Below, piece by piece: positions 1 through 12,020 of a stretch of DNA of 64,000 nt (the first letter of the stretch is position 1; each line of letters opens with the position of its first letter). The stretch lies in contig JACGZH010000010.1 in the NCBI GenBank assembly GCA_014706385.1, forward strand, positions 372,001-436,000. The letters run 5' to 3'. The notes below the pieces were generated by a model, which saw only the letters and a list, made by a program, of their open reading frames with translations, was not told the DNA's origin and searched no databases. The position numbers were made by a program, and so were the translations under genes. Source of the DNA: Phaffia rhodozyma. Its lineage: Eukaryota > Basidiomycota > Tremellomycetes > Cystofilobasidiales > Mrakiaceae.

Positions 1-3000
1 CTATGAACTACGGTCCGACCTCAACTCAGAGTACAAGGACAAACGGGCCGATGCCATCAAGCGGGTCATTGCCAACATGACTGTCGGCAAAGACGTTTCT
101 GGGTTATTCCCTGACGTCCTCAAGGTCTGTTTCGTTTGTGTTCAGCGGTTGATCCCGCTTCTCGCTCGTGCTGATATCTATTTCGTTTTGTTGAATGGGC
201 CTGTCGTACAGAACATGGTGTGCTCTTTCCTTCCTCCCCCTTTTCTCTCTCTTTATCTCTCCGCATCCTTTCCTGACCAATAGACCTCTCGCTTTTCATC
301 CCAATCAAGCAAACGGATGACTTGGAACAAAAAAAGGTTCGTCTTCATTTTCAGACGCGTATCTTCACGACCGATAGATTCGATCGACCCTCATAGCTTA
401 TTCCTGACCCTTTCCCTACATCCACACCCACACCTACAGCTCGTTTACCTATACCTGATGAATTATGCTAGCACTCAGCCTGAACTTGTTATTCTCGCCG
501 TCAATACGTTTGTCAAAGTGTGTTTCCATCTGGGCTCTTTTCAGTTACTCTTTCCTCTTCATCGCCGGTTCATCAGAACTCATACGGTTTCCATATGTTC
601 TTCTTCTTCTTCTTCTTCTTCTTCTTCTAGGACACTGCGGATCCTAACCCTCTTGTCCGCGCACTTGCCATACGTACTATGGGCTGCCTCCGAGCGGAGA
701 AAATCATCGATTACCTCTCGGATCCGTTGCAAAAGTGCCTCCGGGATGACGACCCATACGTTAGAAAGACGGCCGCTCTTGCAGTTGCCAAGTTGTACGA
801 CCTAAAACCAGAACTGGCGGTCGATAACGGTTTTGTCGAGCAGCTCAAAGACATGGTCGGAGATAGCAACCCTATGGTGAAATCTTTGTAGCCTCGTTTC
901 TTGTTCTTCGCTTCGTTCGAATCATTCTAACTGTTCCAACCTTTCTGCGTCACAACGACATATCAACCTAAACCTACCGTTCATCGTTCCTTTTCAATCC
1001 AGGTTGTCGCTAATGCCGTTGCTGCACTGACTGATATCCACGACATCGCGCTCTCCAACCAAGCCTCCGCGTCGTCGGCTTCCCCGCCAGGTTCACCTAC
1101 CTCGGCTGAGCAAACGTCCGAAGGAATCTTTATCATCGACGCTCATGTACTCAACAAGTTGCTCGTCGCACTGAATGAATGCTCTGAATGGGGCAGAATC
1201 GCCATCCTCTCCGCCCTTGCCAGATACAAGGCCGCTGACGTGGAAGAGAGCGAGCACATTTGCGAACGAGTCATGCCTCAATTCCAACACGCCAACGGTT
1301 CCGTCCTCCTTAGTGCTGTCCGGGTTGGTTCCATCTATTGTCTTCCTCCTCTTTTTTTTGTCCCAATGCTCATTCAAATTCGTGTTATCTCTGCTCGCCC
1401 TGTCTTCCTGGCTCACTTTGTAGGTTGTCATGATTCACATGAAGAATGTAGAGCGGGAGGATCTGATAAAACAGCTTGTGCGAAAGATGGCTCCCCCGTT
1501 AGGTACACCCGTTGCCTCATTTATCGGTTTCTCTTTGTGATGGATCTAATCAGTTTCTCTTTCTTATACCACAGTCACCCTAGTGTCCTCCGCGCCGGAA
1601 ATTCAATGGGTTGCGCTCCGGAACATCAACCTTCTCCTTCAGAAACGGCCTGATATCTTGCAGAACGAGATGCGTGTGTTCTTTTGCAAATATAACGATC
1701 CGCCCTATGTCAAGGTAGAGAAACTCGAGATTATGGTCCGATTAGCAGGGGAAAAGAACGTAGACACGTTGTTGAGCGAACTCAAAGAGTATGCATCAGA
1801 GGTCGACGTCGACTTTGTCCGAAAGTCTATCAAGGCGATCGGTCAAACTGCGATTAAGATCCCTGAGGCGACGGACAGATGTGTGAATGTGTTGCTCGAG
1901 TTGATTGCCACCAGAGTCAGCTACGTCGTCCAAGAGGCCATCGTCGTGATGAAGGCAAGGGAGTTTTCCTCTCTTCTTCTTCCGCAACCTGCATATCGGG
2001 CCTATCCTTAACAGTATGTCTGTGTTGTCTCATTTTCTCTACCTCAACAGGATATCTTTCGAAAGTACCCTCGTTCGTACGAAGGCATCATCCCCACCTT
2101 GTGTGCTGCATTGGACGAACTGGATGAACCGGAAGCCAAAGCGTCGCTTATCTGGATTATTGGAGAATACGCCGAAAAGATCGAGAACGCAGATGACCTC
2201 CTAGGGATTTTCTTAAAGACTTTCAAAGAGGAATCTTACCAGGTCCAACTCCAGACGTTGACGGCAATCGTCAAGCTGTTCCTTAAAAAGCCAGACGAAT
2301 CACAGGCAATCGTTCAGAAAGTCCTACAGACAGCTACGAAAGACTGTGATAGCCCGGACGTTCGTGATCGGGCATACATCTATTGGAGGTTGCTCTCAAC
2401 TGATCCTGCTGCTGCTAAGGTGGGGTTTTCTTTCGTTTTCTTTGTACATGATGTTTTTGTCTTTGCTCTTCTCATTTCTCAGAGGTTTCTAAAATGATTT
2501 GTATTTGTGTGTTTGACTTCATCTTTTGTTTACCCGACCAAATAGAGCGTCGTTCTGGCCGACCGACCACCGATATCACTTCCACAGACGACCGTCCCAC
2601 CGGCGATCCTAGAAGGACTGTTGGAAGAAATTTCTACGTTAGCGAGTGTATACCATAAACCGGCCGAGGTTCGCTTTTTCTTCCTTTTTCTTCATCTTTC
2701 CTACTCTATGGACTTCAAACCGAGTTCCGAGTTAATATGTTTGTTCTTGTTTTCGTGCCGTTCAGACGTTCGTCGGTAAGGGACGGATGGGAATCGACGC
2801 TATGCGAAAGCGAGAGACTGAGTAAGTTCTACTCTGTGATCTCGTCTGTTGATCATGAACACCGATTGTTGACTTTCTTTTTCTGAGTGGAAAAGACAAG
2901 AAGAGGATCTTTCGACGACGCGTGAGAAAGCACTCCATGTCGTTGAACAAGGCCAAAAATCTGAGAACCTGTGCGCCTCGTCTTGTCGTCTTTTCTCAGG

Positions 3001-3440
3001 TTTATCTCCTTAATTAATGATCGGTTGTTCTTACTCTTCCTCTGCTTTCACGATAAAACAGCCTTGACTTTGATGATGACCCGATCCCATCTTCGATCGC
3101 TCCGGATTTCCCATCAAGCTCTACTACGATCATCAACCCGAACCCTACCGGCATGGCTGCTGCTCCTGTGAGGAACGCTTTGGATGACATGTTGGATCTC
3201 TTCAGTCAGACTTCTCTTCCGCCGACATCGACGAATACCCATGGGTCTCAGTTTCCGAACACTATTTCGAACTCCCTCTCCGGGTTTGGTCAGCCCTTGA
3301 ACGAATCGACCCAACCCCAACAACATCAACCGCAATCACAACCTCAGCAAACCTCGTTCGCGTCTAGCTCTTCGGCTTCCCAGCCACCGCCGTCGACGAG
3401 TACGCAAGCAGGAACGGATGACCTTCTAGGACTCTTCTGA
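1..3440 (+). CDS. APL2: AP-1 complex subunit beta (beta-adaptin), 5' partial
   Basis: Large beta subunit of the clathrin adaptor complex that sorts cargo at the trans-Golgi network and endosomes. The reading enters at base 2 with [15 protein letters not shown], followed by [61 protein letters not shown] and [18 protein letters not shown]. These are hallmark HEAT-like trunk segments of beta-adaptins, so only a few N-terminal residues are missing. The protein ends with a Gln/Ser/Pro-rich hinge and the tail DDLLGLF at 3438, with no large ear domain, as is usual for fungal Apl2. At least ten introns interrupt it. A 6-nt exon (212-217, AACATG) encodes Asn-Met, followed by a 27-nt exon (310-336). 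The intron at 1955-2050 begins with GC (GCAAGG) and is needed to keep VVMK joined to DIFRKYP. A beta subunit shared with AP-2 is possible in some fungi. Confidence 0.93.
598..629 (+). repeat. (TTC)n microsatellite in an APL2 intron
   Basis: About ten TTC units lie directly before the acceptor TAG of the intron that ends at 630. It is effectively an extended polypyrimidine tract. Confidence 0.85.
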
Positions 3441-6400
3441 GCGGCTTCCTTGAGTGAGGTTTCTGGGAGATGAGACATGGCAATGTAGATCAAACAGTAG
3501 AATTCTATCGATGTGATTCTTCTTTCTCTTTACTTTTCTCTTTCGTCTACTCCCTTCCAGATCCGTCCAAATGGGTGGGTAGGATGAGGATAGATTGGCA
3601 CTTGATGGTTGGGGCGTTCACATTTACAGTTCTTCCATTCAGTCATTTGTTCATTCATCAACTTCTTCATCTATTCATTAATTCGCTCCCCCTCTCTCTC
3701 TCTGATCTTTCATGTCTGGGCGTCCGGTCGGCCGACTGTTCCAAGACCGAGTTCAAATCTGTCTCTGTCGCTATTTTTGACCTTCACTCTGCGAGCAGTA
3801 TGATTGATTGGTCGGTCGGTCAGTCTAGATCTGTCTTATAACCGTCGGCTAATTTCTCCTCTTGTCCTATCGGATCAGTCCGATCTCTATCTGTCAAGTG
3901 TGTTCGTAGTGGCAGCCGCATGCGCGCTCGGGCGCTTACACGCTTAGATTGCAAACCAAGCCACCTGGATGATAGACGAGGGTCAACCGTTTGTTAAAGT
4001 CAGCTGTACTCAAATCGTGAATCGGTAAGGGCATCGCTTACCGGTCATTACTCACGTTCTTATCCCAGAAAAGATAGATACAATGAGAAGAAAAGCCGAG
4101 ATGAGGCGTAAACAAAACACGAAAATAGAGACAGAAGAGATAATAAAATGAAAGGGAAAAAAAAGTTAGTCAACCGAGTAGAACGAGATTCTCTCATTCA
4201 ACTGACCGATCAACGCTAATGCGTTTCCGTTTGATCACCCTGCCCTGACTTTTGATAGCGTGCATATGAGAACACCGAAATCAAAGGAAAGAGAAACGAT
4301 TGAGTGCAAATAAAGAGTAAATACTCTGCAAGTATTAATAAATGAAAGGATGAACAAGAATGAAAGGATGAACAAGTATGAAAGGAAGTAGAGTCTTGTT
4401 ACAGCTGGGTCGTTCAAAACAAGGTTTCTCTCAATGTCGATCTGATACAATTTCCGAGGAAAAGAAGCAACAGAAAAGAGGCTGAACTTGAATGATCTTG
4501 GCGAGTATCTTGAACAATTTGTGCGTGTATAGGAGTGGTCAGAAAGTGAACAGGTGGAAGGATCGCATGTAGGAATGTATTCCGTTTGAAATTAGAGTAT
4601 GAGAAACTTTAACGTTTGCTGTACGAGAAACTCCGTGTTTGTTCTTTCTTTCCTTCTTGACAACTTCAACAAGAAGAACTTGGACTTATTTTTCTTTCTC
4701 TTTATTGCTTCGTTGAGGTTCAGTTTAGTTTTACTCTATGTTGTGACCTTCCTTCTCCCATCGGTACTGGTCTGGGAGTGACCTGAAAACATAATCTTGC
4801 GCAATCTCGCTCGCCGACCATTGATCAGGAAGACTAGAAACTAGAGTCAACACATGGCAGATGAGTAACCTCTCTTCTGTTCTATCTTCTCGTTCCTCTA
4901 TTATATTCTGGTTTCACTGGCGTCTGTCTGTCCTTTTTCTCTTTTTCTTTTTTTGGTATGAAAAATAAAGATAAAACCTCAAGCACAAGTTTCCTATTTC
5001 CGCCACCATTTTCTATCTCTTCTGGCTGGAGCGGTTGAGTTTGTTTGGCTTCAACACTGGAATTATAGGTTCAGAATCATTCTCTATCGGTGAAAACTCG
5101 CATGGACTTTTTGGTGTGGTCCAAGTTCTAGAAAGGAAGAAGAATTGGATAATGACCCGCTTGTACATGTGAGAGTGATCATGAACCATGGATGGATGCG
5201 AGGTATGCGAGGGAATTCCTCTTCCAAACGAGCTGCTTTACGATCCGATCGAGAGATCAGCATGTGTTATCTTTTCATGCAATCTTTATTGCCATATGGG
5301 GTTTTTTTTTTAATCATCTCCCTTCTTCCATTTTGTTTTCTCCGTTCGTTCATCTCTCCCGCTCCAATTGACGGAAGGGCAGGTAGAAGCGGGAAATAAA
5401 AGCCGGTTACTCTATCGATTTCTGTTCGAGAATAACTCGAGTAAACTTAAGCAACTGGATGAATCAGGAGGCAAGTCGATAGAGACAGGGCGAGCGTTTG
5501 GTTTATTCTTTCATGAAGAGATCCGTGCGTCCGTGCGAGATGTCTATGATAGCTCAAGAAGAAGGAGATCTGTTGTCTGAGATATCTGTCATAGGGATCA
5601 AAAGGGGAGGGAATGATGCTACAATCGATGTCTCATGACTTGTCACACAGTCATATTTCTTGCGTTTGGAAACAACGGAACAAGACTGAACAGACTGCCC
5701 AACGTGATCTGCTTTTTCTATCTCTGTAAGGCAATTGGAATCGAAGAAACAGGAAGAAATGAAAGCAAGTGAAAGATTGGGACATTTATTCAGCCCACAG
5801 CTTCCTGCAAGATGAGACGAGCGCCACCAAAAAGAAGACACATTTGAGGAGCCAAGGGACCAGAAGGAAGGATGGTCATGAATAGTGGGTCCGTTCCCTT
5901 TCCGGGAAGAGGATCCATCGGTCCCCGGGTTTTTCTTGTATGCAGATCTCAACCGGGAAAGAGCGTGCGGGTTTCTTTAAGATATATACAGAGTAAATCT
6001 TCGGAAGCGACTTCTTTCTTTCCGTTTTATCTAATCCTCTTTTCTGTTCCCTCCCTTTCTTTGTCCATTCGCTTCTTCTCTTTCTCTGTTCACCTGTCCT
6101 ATCTTTTTGTTTCCCGCCTCCTGTTCGGTCTCCCATCTTCACACACATATACGAAGCCATTTCTCCCAGAGATCGATATTCGACTCCATCTCCAGAGTTC
6201 TACACGTTCTCTTTGTGTGAGTAATTTGGCTTCGGTTCGGTCTGTTTTTTTGTTTTCTATCTTGTTTGGGTTTGTCTGCTGCCATTGGCTGTTGCGTCCA
6301 TATATGAAGGATGAGGCCGATATGGTCACGCACAAACAGCGAGCGTTTTTGTGTCTCAAATAAGGGCATAAACATGGGCGTGGATATGCATGGGTGTGTG

Positions 6401-7837
6401 GGGCTGGATCAAATATTTTTCTGGGCTAGGGTTATGACTGATGGGCTCAAAGATCGTGAAATAAAGTTTGGAGCTCGACTGGTTCTGTTTGAGAATATTC
6501 CTGATACTTCCCGACTCGGATGAAAGAAAGGGGTGGATAACTCTCAAATGATTCTTGCCTGCCTGCCTGCCTGTCTCTCGATATGTGGCGCGGGAAGGTA
6601 AATGACGACGATAGCTTATACGACGTCGGCCTCCGAAATATATCAACTCCTCTGTGGCGTTACGCCTGTGTACCTCTTCTATCATTATCCATCATCATTC
6701 GTTTTCTTCATTGCATTCAATTCCCCCGTTTTCCTTGATCCCGGCCCGATCTCTCGCTCTGCGTGTCTATGGGTGCGTTCGTGCACGAGTGCCTGTCTGT
6801 CGAGCATGCCTCGCTGGTTGATTGCACATCATCAAGGGGAAGGACAGTAGTCCGGCCAGATCGAGCGCCCGTCAAGTTCTCGAGTCTTCGTCAGTATGAG
6901 TGTGGTGCATGGGAAACATACCTGACTCGGTTCGCACAGATCGGACCACCAGGTTCTACTTCTCCCTGCCGAATCGTGCCGACGAATGTTCTGTGATCTA
7001 AAAGACTCTCTCGTCGACCGACCGAGCGGCATAATGTCGTTCTTGGCCGGCGCGGCCAACTGTCGTATCGTTTCAGTCTCTGTGTGTGTCTTGCCTAAGG
7101 CTCTCCCTCAGCGCTTACTAACTAAATTCTCCGCCTTCTTGCGACTGTCATTTGTTTTGTGTTTTCTCGTCCTTCCCCTGTTCCAAATCCTTCCTCTCCC
7201 CCTTGCCCTTGCCGTTGCCCTGGCCCTGGCCCTGTTCTCCCATCCCCTTCTCCCCACTCACCTACTCACCTATCGGTCCAACACACTCGGTTCCCCACCT
7301 ACACCCCACCCACCGGCATATGTCCAATGCAGCCGATCAGGGTTTCCGTTCCGGTCAGCCTACTACCGCGATCGCCGCTTAAAATTCAAAGCTCTTTCCT
7401 CGTTCTCTCTCTTGTTCCCCTCGTTCTCTCTTCCTCGGACGGTCCTTCGTTCGTTCGGTTTCTTTTCTTTCTTTTCTTTCTTTCGTTAAGAATCGTTAAG
7501 AATTCGGTTGCCCATCTCCGTCGTCATTCCTTTCCCGTTCTTTCCACGTTCCTCCTTTTCGGTTGATTTATCAACTCACGTTCCTTTTTTTCCTCCTTTT
7601 CTTTTCTTTTCTTTCCCTTTCCTTTCCTTCCTCTATTTGGCCGGGATAGATTATCCTAGCACGGGCTGTATATCCTCAAGGATACAATTGATTAGACTAT
7701 CACCCTCCAACCATCTGTCTTGGCAGCCCATCACCACACGCCTCACGATCTATTGAAGCATTCACCCACACTTACACACCCACCCACCCGCACTCGCACG
7801 TGCCTACACATCCACTTCCAACACACATCCACACCTC
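3441..7837. other. 4.4-kb non-coding interval between APL2 and the WOPR gene
   Basis: No open reading frame here has recognisable family motifs or joins into a convincing spliced protein on either strand. The interval should hold the APL2 3' UTR and a long promoter/5' leader for the WOPR gene. Visible sequence features are an 18-bp tandem repeat at about 4342-4384 (unit aatgaaaggatgaacaag), a GCCT tetranucleotide run near 6558-6574, a CCTTGCC/CCCTGG repetitive stretch at about 7198-7236, and a strongly CT-rich tract at about 7430-7640. Long upstream regions are typical of fungal developmental regulators. A non-coding transcript cannot be excluded. Confidence 0.6.
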
Positions 7838-10818
7838 ATGACTACAAGTTCCAAAACGTCACCCCCGTCAACAATCTCGGGCGAGAACGTTCAGACCGAA
7901 CCTACATTCACCGGTATTCTAGAGACGACTCTCGATGCTCTCATCTTATTCGAAGCCGCAAGAAGAGGCGTCGTCCCTAGGGTGTGTCGCAGGCTGGCGG
8001 AGGACGAACGATCCGTTATCAAGAGTGGCTCGATTTTCGTAAGTCTGCTGTAGACTTTCTGTCATGTTCTGTCGATTCGTTGTCTCAGTCGGATGTCCTG
8101 TCCAACATGCAGATCTTTGAGGAGCAAGAGAGTGGTATCAAACGCTGGACGGACGGACTGATCTGGTCGCCATCTCGAATCTCTGGTAGGTCTCTTTTCC
8201 CATAACGTTTCGCTCGTCATCTTCCGTCCGGCACTAACATCTTCCGTCATAATCTTGCCGTATGTAGGAAACTATCTTATCTATCGACAGACGGACGTCC
8301 GAGAAGCACGTTCAGCACGTACCAAAGGAACTTCTGCCGAAGCATCAAAGACAAACCTTTTCCCAGCAGTAGATTTCCCAATGAACGAATCCCTGTCCTC
8401 GGCCCATGCATCTGCTAACCCAACCTCCCGTCCTCAAAGTCGATATTCTCAAATCACCAAGGCCGATAAGACAAGGAGGCCATCCTCCTCCAGCAGCAAC
8501 GCCCACAAGGACGGCGAAAGTGAAGAGGTCGGGATGTACGCCGACATGTTGGGAGGGATCGAACTTGCCAGAGCAAAGGAGAAACAGCTCATTGGTAGTC
8601 TAAGCAACAGCTATTGTGCTAAACCCGGAGGTTTAGTCAAGAAGGTCCGTCTCTTTTATCAGTTGTCTCTATTGCTAATTGACTGCCGATTTTTCGGAAA
8701 CTGATGTACCAACTCTATCCTCTTTCCCATAGACTATGGCCCTGAACATTGATGGCCGGACACATCATCTGATCTCGTATTATTCTGTCTCTGATGGAAT
8801 GGCTCAGAAATTTAGGACTCCATCAAGCGTACCGGAGATCTTGGCATTAGGACTCAGTCCTGATCTGGTAAGTGACGTGAACAGCAACATCACTTGGTTC
8901 ATCAACAATGAATTTAATTGCTAACAGCATTTATTCTCTCGCCATTTCTCCCTTCCTCTCTTTGTCTCTCTCACACACACACACACACACATACCTGCAA
9001 CACAGCTGGCGAAGGAACAGTTAAGATTTGCTCCTCAAACGGAACTTGGTCTAGACGGAACATTGCGTTATGTGTGAGTGCTACAATCATATCTCACACG
9101 TCGCCAGTTGTTGATTTGATTTTTCTTTTCATCATTCTGGTAGTGCCGAGGCAGATATGACATCACCAACATCCGGCTTATCATTCTCTGCGCCTAGTCA
9201 TTTGTCCAAGGTCTCTTCGACAAATCCCAAGGACCAACTTCCGAAGAACCGACAAGTCGGTTTCATGCCACTCCCACCGGTCTCTTACCAATCATATCCG
9301 GTTCCAAGACCATCCCGGAGCGCGCAGGAGCCCAACATCGCAGCCTGGTCATCATCTCTGCCCGAAGGCGACTCGCTCCGTCGAGGGTCCATCTCCAAGA
9401 TTCTTTCCGAAACTCAACTCAATTCAAACTCGAACCCGAACCCAAACCCAAACCCGTACCGATCACACCGAGATACGCCAAACTCCTGGCCGGTCAGGTC
9501 TCTGCCCGGAGACGCTATAGTATCGGCAGGACACCGACGGTCCAGCGTTCGGTTGCCATCGAGTCCGGACGGCAATTGGAAGCATCGATCGAGTCAGGCG
9601 GCAAAGATCCACCATCACCCGTATGCACCTTCCTCGCCGACTACGCTCGACAATGGCGGCCACCTCAGCTTTAGCTCCGGTCGGTCTAGTCCGGCCGTCC
9701 ATCCCGGGGTCAAGAAACGATCCGGATACCCTGAGATGACGGTCGAACCTGCGGTTTTTGCAGAAGGCCCCCTCCAGGAATATAGCGCTATTCACTCGTC
9801 CTCCGTACAGAACGAACCAATCTGGATCACAAAGAGAGAATCAGTATCTGCAAAGGGGCAGAGCGTTTCTGAACCGCAGACCTACCAGGAGTCTTCCCTC
9901 CACCAGTATCACCATCATAACTACCAGCACGCCTCTACTGTTGCCCCACCGGCTGCACTTTCGACAACCTATCCACTACCAATCTTGCCTGGAAATACCG
10001 ATGAATCCGCGTTTCTGTTTGAACCTCCATCGTTGGTCAATGGGCCGGCCTCTTTCGGTCAACAGCATCAGCACTGGCAGCAGCAAAACGGTATTGGCCC
10101 CCTATTCTCGTCCCAAGGGGAGACCGAGTATCGACGGCAGAGCACCTGTCCGTCTTTGTCGTCGATATCAGTAGGAACGACGTTACCTTCGGATTCTCCC
10201 TTTTCCCCGGTCGACCCTCCACTCTTCTACTCGGACCCACCGGCGTTCCATCATCAATCAAATCAGCTCTATCAGCCATCGTGGGGGCTCGGCTTGAACT
10301 CTGGCGAATTGACGACTGACGCAGGCACGGTACCATACGCTCTGCCTTCGTCATCAGAGTACTCGACGTTGGATGGTCACATGCCGGCGTCCTCGCTGGT
10401 CGCAGCCCGCCAGCCTTTGACGTCTCACTCGCATCACTCTCAGCATCCGAACTTGTTGTTCGACAGCCCGCCCCCAATCCAGAACGAGATCCTGTCTACT
10501 TGTTCGCACGTGTATCCACCTCCGCCGTCGTACAACTCTGAATCCCCACTTCGATCCTACCAGTCATCGGTAGGGATGGCTCATTCCTACTCGATGGACT
10601 CGCCGGTTAAATTCGGTTTGGACTCGTTCACGCATTCGTCATTGCTTCTGGGCCCCGAAGCCGGAGCCGACACTGACGATCAGGGATTTGATCAGGTCGA
10701 ATTCCTAGGATACGAGCAGATTCAGAAGGGACAGATGAAGACGAGCTTGTCTACCTCCACACTCGAAGGATCAGAAGGAACTGAGATAACGATCGAATCT
10801 GGTGTTTGGGCACAGTGA
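7838..10818 (+). CDS. WOPR-domain (Gti1/Pac2/Wor1 family) transcription factor
   Basis: Six exons (7838-8038, 8113-8185, 8268-8644, 8733-8867, 9006-9073, 9144-10818) join in phase to give about 842 residues. The N-terminus carries the first WOPR box, TFTGILETTLDALILFEAAR, continuing through VVPRVCRRLAEDERSVIKSGSIF. Exon 2 gives FEEQESGIKRWTDGLIWSPSRISG and exon 3 starts NYLIYRQ; the second conserved box is ALNIDGRTHHLISYYS in exon 4. WOPR proteins (Wor1, Ryp1, Mit1, Gti1, Sge1) are sequence-specific DNA-binding regulators of morphology, mating or virulence. The C-terminal 550 residues are disordered and rich in Ser, Pro, Gln and His, probably for regulation. A (CA)n run sits in the fourth intron. 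The 4.4-kb upstream interval suggests complex regulation. The orthologue cannot be named from sequence alone. Confidence 0.93.
8972..8991 (+). repeat. (CA)10 microsatellite in a WOPR-gene intron
   Basis: Ten CA dinucleotides lie in the intron between the exons ending at 8867 and starting at 9006. There is no coding effect. Confidence 0.9.
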
Positions 10819-12020
10819 ATACTTTCCCCTCCTCTCTTCCTTTTCCTTCTCCACCCAGCATCTTTCTCTTTTATCATGATTCACAACTGTTCTTGATCTT
10901 CATAATTCACAATCATCTTGCCTCATCTTCGTTCTCCCTATTGTCCAACCTATCTCCTTTTTTCTTGTCTTGCAATACATAGTCCACTGGAATGTTATCT
11001 TCTCTCTCTTCTTGTCTCGCTCTTATCAATCATCTAGCTCCTCTTTTATCAAGGTTTCTTCTATCCGGACATTTTCTTTCTGAGCTTATTGCTTTCTCTT
11101 CCTATTCGGAGATTCAATCTCTTTGTTATTTATTATATCTAAAGCAAGACGTACTCTTCTCTTTTCAACTTTAAGTCTTTTCCTTTTCCCCTTCATACTC
11201 TATTTATTCACGTCTGTCGGGGTTCTCTTTCATTCTCTCGTTTGGATTCCATCATCTTTATCCTTGTTGGTACTTTCTAGAGTGTATATTTCCTTATTTA
11301 ACCCCTTCCTTTTCCTTTTGATCATTGTTTCATTTCACTTGTTTCACCTACAAGATGTTTATACACGTGTACCTATTTTTATCCATCTTATCTTTCCATC
11401 TTCCTACATGGGGTGCATGCTCAGAGTCGTTTCATATCATGAGATTCGCTTTTGCTCTTGATTAAATGAGAAGAAAAAACTCAAACCAAGAGAGAGAGAA
11501 GACAAGAAAGAGAGAACGTGCTGATAAGGACGGTACGACAACGAAAAATCAGGGACGGGAAGAATGGATATGTAAAGAAAAAGAAAAAGTACGTGGATTT
11601 CTCTGGGAAAAGAGAGAGGAAGACGCGTGAATGGATAGATAGGTAGGTGGGTAAGTCAGAAACACCCCTTACAGTCAGATATGTTGTACAAGGAATGGCG
11701 AAAAAGATGTCGGTAAAATCGCTTTGATCATGAAAAGAATCGCGAGGAAAACAATAAAGCAGACAGTGCAAAACTGATACGGGACGGGGCATGAACGACG
11801 GGTTGAGATTCGATAAAAACTAGGTACGAATGAAGAGAATGACTGATTGATGGAAACGAGGAAATAAGAACAATGGGGGGTTGCTATCAGTGAATGAGAT
11901 GAGGTGTATGAAGTTAGAAGAAAAGAAACCTATAGGCAGAAACATGGGAAAAAGAACGGATTAAACGATGGTATGATGCGCAAAGAGAAGAGATTTGAAC
12001 GAAAAATACAACGACGACGA
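10819..12020. other. Convergent 3' interval between the WOPR gene and the disordered-protein gene
   Basis: This is a T-rich then A/G-rich stretch between two converging stop codons. It probably contains both 3' UTRs. Open frames here are low-complexity Leu/Phe/Ser runs and show no family signature. I see no RNA gene. Confidence 0.6.

Noticed and set aside
3735..3760. tRNA B-box-like gagttcaaatctg
   Set aside because: No A-box at the right distance and no cloverleaf pairing could be found.
5554..6685. Several overlapping frames of 80-160 residues between APL2 and the WOPR gene
   Set aside because: They overlap on both strands, have biased composition, no family motifs and no splice partners, so I treat them as chance.
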